Shown here in pieces: positions 1-8,630 of a DNA stretch of 12,176 nucleotides (position 1 is its first letter; every line of letters starts with the position of its first letter). Source of the DNA: CAINEC01 sp046073825 (GTDB lineage Bacteria > Bacteroidota > Bacteroidia > AKYH767-A > OLB10); contig JBJTMY010000216.1 in NCBI GenBank assembly GCA_046073825.1, positions 1 through 12,176 of the forward strand, in the 5' to 3' direction. The notes below the pieces were generated by a model. That model had not been told where the DNA came from, did not search any database, and saw only the letters and a program-made list of their open reading frames with translations. The translations under genes and the position numbers were made by a program.

Positions 1-143
1 AATTTATTCCTTGAAAATAAAAAATATCCTTAAAATTTCCAGAGGTCTACTAACGATAATTTTTAACAATGAACAATTTCAACTTTCCACTGAGAAACAA
101 ACTTAAAACAGGGGTAATGAATTGTTAATAAAACTATCCGAAT

Positions 144-176
144 AAAAAAGGAGGCTCGATATTTACCAAGCCTCCT
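144..176 (-). terminator. Rho-independent terminator after gcvH
   Basis: An 8-bp perfect stem (AGGAGGCT at 149-156 pairing with AGCCTCCT at 169-176) encloses a 12-base loop. Read on the minus strand it is followed at once by a run of six T (144-149, the first of them within the stem). It sits 22 bases past the gcvH stop codon and should end the ruvA-sprA-gcvH transcript. There is no T-run on the plus-strand side, so it works in one direction only. Confidence 0.85.
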
Positions 177-198
177 ATTAATATTATTGATTTTTTAA

Positions 199-579
199 TT
201 ACGCACCGATTAATGCACCATAAGCAGCTGCATCTAATAAGTCGTTTAATTGTGATGCATCTGCAATCTTCACCTTTACCATCCATCCTTCACCATAGGC
301 ATCTGAATTTACCAATTCTGGATTTCCCTCTAATGCATCATTAAGCTCCATCACTTCACCAGTTAATGGCATAAACAAATCAGAAACTGTTTTAACGGCT
401 TCTACTGTACCAAAAACAGCATGCTGCTCTACAGTCTCACCTACTGTTTCGATTTCAACATAAACAATATCACCCAATTCACTTTGAGCAAAATCAGTAA
501 TACCAATAACAGCGATATCGCCATCTACACGTACCCATTCATGGTCTTTTGTGTACTTTAAGTCTGAAGGAATATTCAT
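199..579 (-). CDS. gcvH: Glycine cleavage system H protein (lipoyl carrier)
   Basis: GcvH carries the aminomethyl group on a lipoyl-lysine arm between the P, T and L proteins of the glycine cleavage complex in the cytoplasm. The 126-residue length is normal for the family. The N-terminal YTKDHEWV (residues 9-16), GITDFAQSELGDIVYVE (26-42) and the lipoylation site GTVEAVKTVSDLF (57-69) are clear; the modified lysine should be Lys63. The C-terminal GEGWMVKVK stretch (96-104) is also typical. The ATG at 577-579 lies 29 bases past the sprA stop, so the gene is probably translated from the same message as sprA. No other glycine cleavage gene (gcvP, gcvT, lpd) is in the window, which is usual for this locus in Bacteroidota. 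Its place next to sprA is recurrent in the phylum but no functional link with secretion is known to me. Confidence 0.97.
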   Translation of the reverse strand: MNIPSDLKYTKDHEWVRVDGDIAVIGITDFAQSELGDIVYVEIETVGETVEQHAVFGTVEAVKTVSDLFMPLTGEVMELNDALEGNPELVNSDAYGEGWMVKVKIADASQLNDLLDAAAYGALIGA

Positions 580-608
580 AAGGATATAATTTTTTACAAA
601 TTTAATTT

Positions 609-3600
609 TTATTGTGATAGTGAGAAACGAATTTCTACTCCTGTGTTAATATTTGATGTTGGATAAGAAGTAGAAATCACAGGGGTGTTAATGGTTTGCT
701 CGTAGAAGAATCGCATATTCAATTTATCGCTAATTGCATAATCTGCTGCTACCTTAATCGAGTAAACATTTAATCCTGCTGTTGGCTGATTCACCCCCTC
801 CAATAATCTTCTAATAATTGTTGAATTTTTTCTTGCACTAAAATCGGCTGTCAAATTCAATCCGTTTCCAGAAACTTTCTTAGACAAGTTAAATGGTAAT
901 TTAAACTTTGGCATACGGTAACCAAACCCGAGAGTAATTTCATTTCCTTTTACTTCGGTAACTTGTACGCCTGCATACGTTAATGATACATTTCGATCGC
1001 GCTTAAACTCTGCACGTGTTTGAATATTATTTTTCCATGTAACATCCACTCCTAGTAACGGGGCAAATTGTTCAACCATAGAAATCTGACCAAATTCTCG
1101 TGAAGGAATAAAGTTACCACTGATATCACGTGCTGATGGATATTTACCATCTACATAATTTAGGTTGCGATTGAAGCTATTCACATTAAATGTAGAGCGA
1201 TAGCTATGTGTTAAACTTACATTGTTAAATACCTTTTTAAATAATGGAAGCTTACTTAATCCATCATACGTAACACGCCAGTTAGGCAATGGTATTTTTG
1301 AAAAAGGACTTAACTTTACTTCATTAGGTGATTTGCCTGTATAGGCAGATATAAATGCTAACGTCAAGACTTCTTGCTGCGTGCCACTGTATCCATCATT
1401 ATAAATAATTCCGAATGTATCAGGTGCAGCAAATCCTATTGAATTTGGATTAGTTGCAGCTAGTCGCTCTGAAATAATTTTACGATTCTTCGCAAACTCT
1501 TCAAACACCGCACTAGAATAAGTGGTAGGATCATCTTTTGCAAATGCCGTATTAATAGAAATTGTTGAAATACTAAAATTACCTGTTTCTGTTACACTTT
1601 GTGAATCAAATCGAGTTCCATTCCAACGGAAAAACTCAGAGTTATTTCGTGTAAACTGTCTTGTTGCATTTAGTTCAATTTTCAATCCATCAATCGGCTC
1701 AATCGAACTTCGTGCAGTAAGGTTCTCGTTATAATTTCTTGCAAAGGAATTATTTAAACTGGTATCAGCTGTTATCCAATTTCCACGTACTGCTTGGGGA
1801 CGAATATCTTGTTGCGATCCAAATGCAAAACCAAATCCCGGAGAATTATGATCTAAATCCTGCCCGAATGCTTGTGAATAATTTACATATCCCGGTAATA
1901 CGGTACCGTTAGTTTCACTATAAGTAAATCCTACTGATTTTACTCCCATTATCATCTTACCAACAAAACGCACTCCATCAGGAATCGCTTTAGGCTGCTT
2001 CACTTTTGGCGGTTTCAGCCCCGGTATTGAATCTTTCGGATTTTTTGGAGGCTCTACTTTCACTACCGGTTTCTTTGGTGGCTTAGGAGAATTAATCTTC
2101 TTTAAGAAAGGAACCTTGTTATATAATGTTGTCAATACAAAATTTCCATTTACTTGCTTGGTATTTGAATTCTGAATCGTATTTCCTGTTCGTGCATCAA
2201 CACCAAACGCACCAGTAGTTGGATTTTGGATAAATTGTCCAGATTGCCAATTATAATTAAATCCGTATTTAACATTTAATGAAACCCAATCAGTCAAAGG
2301 AAATTTATTTAATGGCACCTGATAAGAAACATTACCACCTTGCGTGTATTGTTTATTTCTACCTAACAAATAATTCTTGCCAAAAATATTACTCTTAATA
2401 GAATCCTTCTCTTGTTGAGTATCGATTCGTCCTTCTGGTTCATCTATAATTCCATAGTTGTTCGCGGTAAAATCAAGCTTTATTGATTTTGTAATATCGT
2501 ATTTGAAATCATATACGCGACGCATATCAAAATTTTTATTGAAGAACGTATCACGAACAATATCTGAATATCCTGTATTGTTACGATATAATTTCTCTCC
2601 ATAAACACGTTGAACATCCATTCGGAAATTCATACTGGTTGGTACAAGATTAATATTTAAGTCTTTTACCAGTTTTAAATATTTTGAATTTAAGAAGGTT
2701 GCTTTTGCAAATGGAACAATGTATTTGGGCGTTGTGTTGTAATTATAACCTATTGCACCCTTATGAGTTTTGATGATATCATATTCGATATTAATATCTC
2801 GATGCAATACTTCATCATAACCATAAGTTAAATTGAAGTTCTCGATATCATACACTTTTGCTTTAGCCGAACCAGATCTGTTCTTTTTCACATTGGTAAA
2901 ATTGATACCCTTCGTACGTGTATAATCTTGTGAGCGCTTTTTAAATTCTTTTTTCTCAGCAGCTGTTTGATTATTGTTTAATGCATCAGCAAATGGAACG
3001 TCTTGGTCTAATGGATCATATTGCGGATTATTTACAACTGTTCCATAATTTACATACATTGGAATATCCAGATTCACTTTTTCAGGTAAAAACTTTCCTA
3101 GATATAAAGTTGATGTTGCATTGAATGATGTTTCTGCACTGCGTCTGCGCTCACTTACTTTTTGTTCAAGCGTACCAAAACCTACCGATTTATGAGTTCC
3201 AGTTACTGCCACATTCCCAATGTCGGCTAATTTAGTAGTGACGCGACCGGTAGCAGCCCAACCTCCTTTTTTATCAAAGTCGGTTAAGCGCAATTCATTC
3301 ACCCATACCTCTGCACATTTTGACGTACCATCATCACCGTTAGGATTAGATGGGTCTCGTTTAGGGTTGCGAACACCTATCATGATTGTCCTTACACTGC
3401 TTAACGAAGGATTACCTTTTATTGAAATTGTATTCTTACCTGTTTCATCTGTTTCTGAATAAAGACTGGTAAGATTTATTGTTCCTCCTGAATTATCAAT
3501 AGCGGTATTACGAGACAACTTCAGATTTACAAATTTATCGAGTTCCAAATCGATATTATTAGCAATTGGCCAAATTGCGTACTGATCTGTTGAGCCCCAA

Positions 3601-6600
3601 GGCGTTTTTTTCAACGGAACTTCATACTCATAATAATTCTCCGTGAAATCATTTCCCATTCTAATAAAAACGGTTAAATCATTATCCTTTAAATCATCAG
3701 CAACACCTGAAGATTCAGCATGGATAAACATTTTTATTTTTTTATACGAACGTAAATCCAATCCTAAATTTTTAAATGCGGCACGAGCATCTCCATCTTC
3801 TAAATTACAAACCTTCAAAGACATCGATTGTTCATTTAAGCGTTGCAAAGTAGTAGATCCGATATTTGTCTCTTGTTGAATATCTGGAGGCAACACATAA
3901 GGCACTGGAGTTCTATTTCCATTCTCTTCGATACTAACCGATGAGATATCGAATGAACCGCCATTGGGATCCCCTGGAATAACCTCTCCTGCACTATGCA
4001 TATCATACGCATACTTTCTCCATTCACCACGCAGGAACTCCAACTTAGCAAAACGTAAAGTCATGGGCTCATTAAAGCCAGTCATGAATGTTCTAATAAA
4101 GCTTATTGTATTAAAGCCTTCAATATCTCCATGTTTCGTTACATTCGGATTATTTCCTTGTACATCACGAATGGGAATTTTAAACTGATACCAAGTTATA
4201 TCAGTTGATGTAGAATTAGGTAATGTAACATTACGAGTAATTTTATCTACGATAAAGTTTTTTCCTACTTCCATTTCGCCCGGACGAAGAGGGACATGGT
4301 ATTCATAAAACTGCTCTGATGCTTCCTGGTTAAAATCTTTATTTACATCTTCCACATCTGGAATGGTAGTAGCTGAGGTTGAATACGACTCTGTACTTTG
4401 ATTATCTGTTGGTGAGTTACCATCGGGATGACTATATTCTTTATAGCGATCGAGGATGCTTTTTTGTGCATTATCGTAATCTGTACCGCGGTAATAATGG
4501 TAATTATCAGAAGATGGATCAGAAGCTGCTTTTTGATAAGCCGTAGGAGAAACGTTAACACTTAATGCACTTAAATAATCTTGGAACACTGCAGGCTCCA
4601 TGCTATTTTTTACTCCATCCAATCCAACATCTTGATATTGCCTTGCATCCGGATTATTATCGAATGCATATATAATTGGGGGTTGGGTACGTGGAGTGAA
4701 TCCCCAAGCTGTTCTATTCGCTGTTGAAGTATCTCCTGTTGATGAAAGTCCATTTTCATATTCAAGTTTCCCATCCTTCAAAATATCCTCACTAATATTT
4801 CCTAAGTTGAAATATAAATCACCTCCAGTTGTATTCTGACTATTCGAATTAAAAGGATCCATCATCCAAAATTGAATAAACTCAATATTCGCAGCATCAA
4901 AATCTGTTGACTCAATACGACGCATAATTCCACCCCAACGAGTTGCAGGATCCAACAACTTCCCATCTGCATCTACACCAGCAGAGTATGCTGTTGGTTG
5001 TACATCATAGTTATACGGACCTCTTTCAGCAGGATAGAAAGACATATTCATTACAGGCAAAATAACTGTTTGTCCTTGAGGGGCTTCTTTATTAGGAAAA
5101 ATTTCCTTCTCAGGAATTTGACGAACCAGATGATTGGAAATATCGTTGGTGGTAATATGAGCTGGTGTTACCCCACTCTGATTACGATAAAACAATGGGT
5201 CAATTATATACCACGAAAACTTAGCTCTGTTAAATCCATAAGTTGTCGTTACTGAATCAATATTCGCTTCTGCAAACCGACTTTGAGGTGTTGAAGCTAA
5301 CGTCCACGCACCTACGTTCGTTTTTAAATCGATGGTAGTCTGACTTCCTTCAAAATCATCGATATAAGCAGTTCCATTTTTACCTATGGCTTTGCTATTA
5401 CCAGGAATTAAATCAGCGAACTCTCCACTCACCGTAATTTGTGAAGGAGTTTTCGTAGAAATACCAGGAAGTTTATCAATCATTTTTGTTAGCCAACGTG
5501 ACTCACGTTTCCACGTTCCGTCAACGCCCCAAATAGTGTTTGCAATTGGCTCATCTCCAAAGTTTACTTTTTGCGTTATCGGGCGTTCATTCAAACGCAT
5601 AATTGTTCCACCAACAACTAAATCTTTATTCACTTTATAATCGAAGCGGGAACCAAAAAGTGTTTTCGATTGAATGCTAAACAACGAATTACTTTCGAGA
5701 GAGATATTAATTGCTTGACCAGAATTTAAAATACTTTGATTAATAATTTTTACACGCCCTAAATTATAATCAACGGTATAATCAATATTTTCTGTTAGCG
5801 GAATACCTCCTGCTGTAACCTTCACCGATCCTTCTGGAATATTTAATTGGTTTAATGGAATATCAGAACCAAATTTACTTGAATAACTTCCTTTTAAACT
5901 AAATTTATTTTTTTCAGGAAACTGTAAAGCAATCGTTTTTGTTGAATCGTATAACACATCATACGCATATACATCGGCGTTAGTCTGACTAACAAATTGA
6001 CTTCTCAGATAAGTACCAAATGGTTCACGGACAGGGAAGATAATTCGACCGCTATTGCTATTGATAGTAACCCCTTCAATAAAATCATATTCTCCATCTG
6101 GACGAGGGTCGCCATTTACATTTAATTTATCGAGATTAAATAAGCGATTTAACGCTTTGGCATATACATTTGGTTCCGAAGGAGGAACTGGAATATAATT
6201 TAAACGGTTCCCAATAGTATCTACGTAGAATAAAACATTTAACTTAAAATCTTTTTTATCAATTTGAAATCCACCAAGCGCATAAATATTCTTCATCATC
6301 AAATCCCAAAGAGGAAGTTTGGTGTTCGTAATTCTAGCCTTCAATAATTTTAACATTAAAACCTTTGGAGGCTCTACACCGGAAGTTGTCAATTCTCCAA
6401 CACGATAAACCTGACCACCAACAGTATATTCAAATGCTACTGCTAAAACCTCGTTAGTATTTAACGCTTGATTTAAAGAGATATATCCTAAGCGAGAATT
6501 ATAAGTATACTCATTGGCATTTAACTTTCTTGCATTTTGAACTACTTCGTAATCGCGTGATGCAGACAAATACGGAATAGATGCCATCGTGTTTTGTACT

Positions 6601-7841
6601 GAATTAATATCACGAATAGAAGGGTAATTATTAAGTACATCCTGATATAATGGGTTGGAAAGCGTATCAGAAGGATAATAATTCGCAGATCCTGGTATGG
6701 CCGCATTATAAGGACTACTCTCTGCCAAGTCTGTAAATCCTACAATTGTACGCGTATTATCAGTCGAATTATTTTTATTTGTTACCCATACCTCTAATCG
6801 TGTGATATTGACATTGGAATTGATAAAAGGTAAATCTTTTAAAGCCTTATCGTAATTATCTTTGAAATAGTTTGCCAAGAAATAATGTTTATTGGCTTCG
6901 TATTGATCTGCTGAAATATCAAAATTTGTGGTAGTTGCTCCACCTTTTACTTCAATATTTGAAGACTTCCCTTTTTGCTGAGTTAGGATAGACGTTACCG
7001 TTAGTTTTCCAAATTTTAACTGTGTTTTTAATCCAAACAAACTCTGACTTCCTTGTATCAATTGGGTATTCAACGGAAGGCTTACGTTACCGGCTTCTAA
7101 CTTTTGAATGATTTCATCTTCGTAGCCTGTATATTCTAACTTGATTTGATTTTCAAAATCGAAACTTGCTTCAGTATTGTAATTGGTGGTGATTTTTAGT
7201 TTTTCACCAATGTTACCAATTACGTTCATTTGAATTCGCTCTTTAAAGTCGAATGTGGTATTCTTTCGCTGACGCTCTGGCAAGGTAGGATTGTCGTAAC
7301 GACTAATATTTAATCCGAAACTTAACGCTGCGGAACCTTGTGGTCGAATATCGATAGTATTGCCTCCAAAAATTCGATTGAACGCTTCTCCACCAACATA
7401 TAGTCTCGGAGCAAATCCTTTACGTTGAGTAATGCTCTCCTCATTTGCTTTTTTCTTCCAGTAATCCTGCGTGCTTTTGTTAAATTGCGACTCTTTAAAC
7501 TCTTCAAAAGTCATATAACTCGGTCTTCTAAAATCAAGCTTCCCCATTTTTTCAAAAATATCATACTCTCGATTATCTGGATTATACTCGATAGTGGTCT
7601 TGATATTAGAAGGATAACTTAAATAAAGTGGACTATTATTCGGTTGAGCACTGTAGGGATCTGCATATCGGTCACTAAAGGGATAACGCAGCATAATTGG
7701 GACACTCGAAGTGGGAGTATCACCTGGTAAAATGAAATAATTTTCGTGAATTTCTGCGAGCGCAGGGCTGTCTGAAAAAATCAGGGCAACCAACATCAAC
7801 ACCCCCAACAAAACAGAAATATAAAACCGGATATTTTTCAA
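609..7841 (-). CDS. sprA: SprA (Sov-type), outer-membrane translocon of the type IX secretion system
   Basis: SprA is the single-chain, very large outer-membrane beta-barrel (36 strands in the Flavobacterium johnsoniae structure) that passes folded cargo with T9SS C-terminal signals to the cell surface, with PorV and a plug protein as partners. At 2410 residues this copy matches the family's usual size of about 2400-2500, so it looks intact. Residues 1-29 form a signal peptide: basic start (KNIR), hydrophobic core, and ALA|E as the likely cleavage site. Family hallmarks include the GTAYIDDFEGSQ block around residue 820 and long runs of alternating beta strands ending in RFSLSQ at the C-terminus. 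A Pro/Lys-rich segment interrupts the barrel at residues 1918-1954. The start codon is TTG (7839-7841): an in-frame TGA lies five codons upstream (7854-7856), no ATG, GTG or other TTG lies between, and later starts would cut into the signal peptide. No clear Shine-Dalgarno site is present. It lies 114 bases after ruvA and 29 bases before gcvH. Confidence 0.96.
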   Translation of the reverse strand: MKNIRFYISVLLGVLMLVALIFSDSPALAEIHENYFILPGDTPTSSVPIMLRYPFSDRYADPYSAQPNNSPLYLSYPSNIKTTIEYNPDNREYDIFEKMGKLDFRRPSYMTFEEFKESQFNKSTQDYWKKKANEESITQRKGFAPRLYVGGEAFNRIFGGNTIDIRPQGSAALSFGLNISRYDNPTLPERQRKNTTFDFKERIQMNVIGNIGEKLKITTNYNTEASFDFENQIKLEYTGYEDEIIQKLEAGNVSLPLNTQLIQGSQSLFGLKTQLKFGKLTVTSILTQQKGKSSNIEVKGGATTTNFDISADQYEANKHYFLANYFKDNYDKALKDLPFINSNVNITRLEVWVTNKNNSTDNTRTIVGFTDLAESSPYNAAIPGSANYYPSDTLSNPLYQDVLNNYPSIRDINSVQNTMASIPYLSASRDYEVVQNARKLNANEYTYNSRLGYISLNQALNTNEVLAVAFEYTVGGQVYRVGELTTSGVEPPKVLMLKLLKARITNTKLPLWDLMMKNIYALGGFQIDKKDFKLNVLFYVDTIGNRLNYIPVPPSEPNVYAKALNRLFNLDKLNVNGDPRPDGEYDFIEGVTINSNSGRIIFPVREPFGTYLRSQFVSQTNADVYAYDVLYDSTKTIALQFPEKNKFSLKGSYSSKFGSDIPLNQLNIPEGSVKVTAGGIPLTENIDYTVDYNLGRVKIINQSILNSGQAINISLESNSLFSIQSKTLFGSRFDYKVNKDLVVGGTIMRLNERPITQKVNFGDEPIANTIWGVDGTWKRESRWLTKMIDKLPGISTKTPSQITVSGEFADLIPGNSKAIGKNGTAYIDDFEGSQTTIDLKTNVGAWTLASTPQSRFAEANIDSVTTTYGFNRAKFSWYIIDPLFYRNQSGVTPAHITTNDISNHLVRQIPEKEIFPNKEAPQGQTVILPVMNMSFYPAERGPYNYDVQPTAYSAGVDADGKLLDPATRWGGIMRRIESTDFDAANIEFIQFWMMDPFNSNSQNTTGGDLYFNLGNISEDILKDGKLEYENGLSSTGDTSTANRTAWGFTPRTQPPIIYAFDNNPDARQYQDVGLDGVKNSMEPAVFQDYLSALSVNVSPTAYQKAASDPSSDNYHYYRGTDYDNAQKSILDRYKEYSHPDGNSPTDNQSTESYSTSATTIPDVEDVNKDFNQEASEQFYEYHVPLRPGEMEVGKNFIVDKITRNVTLPNSTSTDITWYQFKIPIRDVQGNNPNVTKHGDIEGFNTISFIRTFMTGFNEPMTLRFAKLEFLRGEWRKYAYDMHSAGEVIPGDPNGGSFDISSVSIEENGNRTPVPYVLPPDIQQETNIGSTTLQRLNEQSMSLKVCNLEDGDARAAFKNLGLDLRSYKKIKMFIHAESSGVADDLKDNDLTVFIRMGNDFTENYYEYEVPLKKTPWGSTDQYAIWPIANNIDLELDKFVNLKLSRNTAIDNSGGTINLTSLYSETDETGKNTISIKGNPSLSSVRTIMIGVRNPKRDPSNPNGDDGTSKCAEVWVNELRLTDFDKKGGWAATGRVTTKLADIGNVAVTGTHKSVGFGTLEQKVSERRRSAETSFNATSTLYLGKFLPEKVNLDIPMYVNYGTVVNNPQYDPLDQDVPFADALNNNQTAAEKKEFKKRSQDYTRTKGINFTNVKKNRSGSAKAKVYDIENFNLTYGYDEVLHRDINIEYDIIKTHKGAIGYNYNTTPKYIVPFAKATFLNSKYLKLVKDLNINLVPTSMNFRMDVQRVYGEKLYRNNTGYSDIVRDTFFNKNFDMRRVYDFKYDITKSIKLDFTANNYGIIDEPEGRIDTQQEKDSIKSNIFGKNYLLGRNKQYTQGGNVSYQVPLNKFPLTDWVSLNVKYGFNYNWQSGQFIQNPTTGAFGVDARTGNTIQNSNTKQVNGNFVLTTLYNKVPFLKKINSPKPPKKPVVKVEPPKNPKDSIPGLKPPKVKQPKAIPDGVRFVGKMIMGVKSVGFTYSETNGTVLPGYVNYSQAFGQDLDHNSPGFGFAFGSQQDIRPQAVRGNWITADTSLNNSFARNYNENLTARSSIEPIDGLKIELNATRQFTRNNSEFFRWNGTRFDSQSVTETGNFSISTISINTAFAKDDPTTYSSAVFEEFAKNRKIISERLAATNPNSIGFAAPDTFGIIYNDGYSGTQQEVLTLAFISAYTGKSPNEVKLSPFSKIPLPNWRVTYDGLSKLPLFKKVFNNVSLTHSYRSTFNVNSFNRNLNYVDGKYPSARDISGNFIPSREFGQISMVEQFAPLLGVDVTWKNNIQTRAEFKRDRNVSLTYAGVQVTEVKGNEITLGFGYRMPKFKLPFNLSKKVSGNGLNLTADFSARKNSTIIRRLLEGVNQPTAGLNVYSIKVAADYAISDKLNMRFFYEQTINTPVISTSYPTSNINTGVEIRFSLSQ
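1980..2090 (-). other. Pro/Lys-rich insert within SprA
   Basis: This stretch encodes SprA residues 1918-1954. Of these 37 residues 12 are proline and 10 lysine, with only two acidic residues, and the tripeptide PPK occurs three times. It has none of the alternating pattern of the beta strands on both sides (FVLTTLYNKVPF before, VRFVGKMIMGV after). I infer an extended, basic linker or turn between two barrel strands. Which side of the outer membrane it faces cannot be told from sequence alone. Confidence 0.7.
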
Positions 7842-7896
7842 AACTATTAATTCTCAGATATTAGTTGTCCTTTACGGCCCTAAGTTAATAAATTAC

Positions 7897-7942
7897 TCAA
7901 AAACACAGAGAAAGAAACCTTAATTTCTCCTCTGATTTTTGA
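7897..7942 (-). promoter_or_regulatory. Imperfect inverted repeat between ruvA and sprA
   Basis: The outer arms TCAAAAA (7897-7903) and TTTTTGA (7936-7942) are perfect inverted copies. Inside them AGAG (7907-7910) faces CTCT (7930-7933), and further A/G-rich and T/C-rich bases can pair with G-U wobbles around a short loop. On the minus-strand transcript the structure would start 13 bases after the ruvA stop and be followed by a short T-run inside the outer arm. It could be a weak attenuator or a processing site that lowers or separates sprA expression from ruvA. Pairing is imperfect and the region is A/T-rich, so chance is possible. Confidence 0.3.
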
Positions 7943-7955
7943 ATTTTTTAATGAA

Positions 7956-8543
7956 TTATAAATAATTGAGAGATGCTTTAATCAAATCCTCCACTTTAGC
8001 CTCATTTCCCAATTGTTTTTGCGCAGATAAGAGTGCTTTTTCCGCACTAGCCCTCGCAAATCCTAACGTCGTAAGGGCTATCAACGCTTCTTCTCGGCTA
8101 GTATTGTGTAATGATGACAAAACATTGGCTGTTCCAATACTCATTTTATTCACCTTATCCTGTAAATCGATGATTATTCTTTGGGCCGACTTCGCTCCAA
8201 TTCCTTTTACTTTTTGTAAAGTACCCGCATCCCCTTTTGAGATTACCGAGCGCAACTGATCTGGGGCTAAACTGGATTGTATGATTCGGGCTGTTGAAGC
8301 ACCTACTCCACTGACATTCAGCAATTCGCGAAACATTAATCGTTCATCCTCATCAGAAAACCCAAACAATAAATGTGCATCTTCACGCACCACTTGATGG
8401 GCGAAAAGCTTAAACTGTTTTGCGTCTTTTATTGCGGTATAGGTATAAAGTGAAATCTGTAATAAATACCCCACACCATTACAATCTATGGTCACGTTTG
8501 TAGGAGTCAGATTTTCGATTTTGCCATTGAAATAATCGTACAT
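7956..8543 (-). CDS. ruvA: Holliday junction branch migration complex subunit RuvA
   Basis: RuvA binds the four-way Holliday junction as a tetramer and guides the RuvB helicase during branch migration in recombinational repair. The 195-residue product has the expected three parts: an OB-fold N-terminal domain (about 1-64), two helix-hairpin-helix motifs with LLNVSGVGASTA (74-85) and LQKVKGIGAKSAQRI (109-123), and a small C-terminal RuvB-binding domain (about 148-195, EEALIALTTLGF). I place the start at the ATG at 8541-8543 giving MYDYFNGKIENLTP, which fits the usual RuvA beginning. A longer reading frame opens at 8609, but that would put the first codons inside the maeB terminator and add 22 residues foreign to the family. 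A promoter-like sequence sits just ahead of the chosen start. ruvB and ruvC are not in the window. Confidence 0.96.
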   Translation of the reverse strand: MYDYFNGKIENLTPTNVTIDCNGVGYLLQISLYTYTAIKDAKQFKLFAHQVVREDAHLLFGFSDEDERLMFRELLNVSGVGASTARIIQSSLAPDQLRSVISKGDAGTLQKVKGIGAKSAQRIIIDLQDKVNKMSIGTANVLSSLHNTSREEALIALTTLGFARASAEKALLSAQKQLGNEAKVEDLIKASLNYL

Positions 8544-8547
8544 AAAG

Positions 8548-8574
8548 CAAAAATAGTTTTTTTTGAGTTGCAAA
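8548..8574 (-). promoter_or_regulatory. Candidate ruvA-sprA-gcvH promoter, Bacteroidota type
   Basis: On the minus strand TTTG (8571-8574) is followed 15 bases later by TATTTTTG (8548-8555), an exact match to the TAnnTTTG -7 box of this phylum. The spacing is a little shorter than usual. The box ends only four bases before the ruvA ATG, so the message would have almost no leader. The position right behind the maeB terminator supports a fresh transcription start here. What I see is the box match; promoter activity is inferred. Confidence 0.45.
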
Positions 8575-8579
8575 TGTTC

Positions 8580-8607
8580 AAAAAAAAGGGGCTGAAAATC
8601 CAGCCCC
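8580..8607 (-). terminator. Rho-independent terminator after maeB
   Basis: A GC-rich perfect 7-bp stem (GGGGCTG at 8588-8594, CAGCCCC at 8601-8607) with a six-base loop is followed on the minus strand by eight T (8580-8587). It lies 23 bases past the maeB stop codon and separates maeB from ruvA. Confidence 0.92.
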
Positions 8608-8630
8608 AAAATGTATTACATGAATCAGAT

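Noticed and set aside
69..128. Plus-strand 19-codon ORF starting at 69 in the leftmost intergenic region
   Set aside because: It is very short, has no ribosome site, promoter or recognisable product, and lies in low-complexity AT-rich DNA.
1..143. Possible start of a further operon gene after gcvH (vanZ-like genes often follow here)
   Set aside because: No ATG on the minus strand and no coding pattern appear in this stretch, and a strong terminator separates it from gcvH.
7870..7903. Separate sprA promoter (TTTTTG with TAACTTAG)
   Set aside because: The two elements are only about 10 bases apart, too close for the phylum's usual spacing, and the -7 match is imperfect.
8544..8609. Longer RuvA start at 8609 adding 22 residues
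   Set aside because: The first codons would lie in the maeB terminator and the extra residues do not fit the RuvA family, whose beginning is matched by the ATG at 8543.
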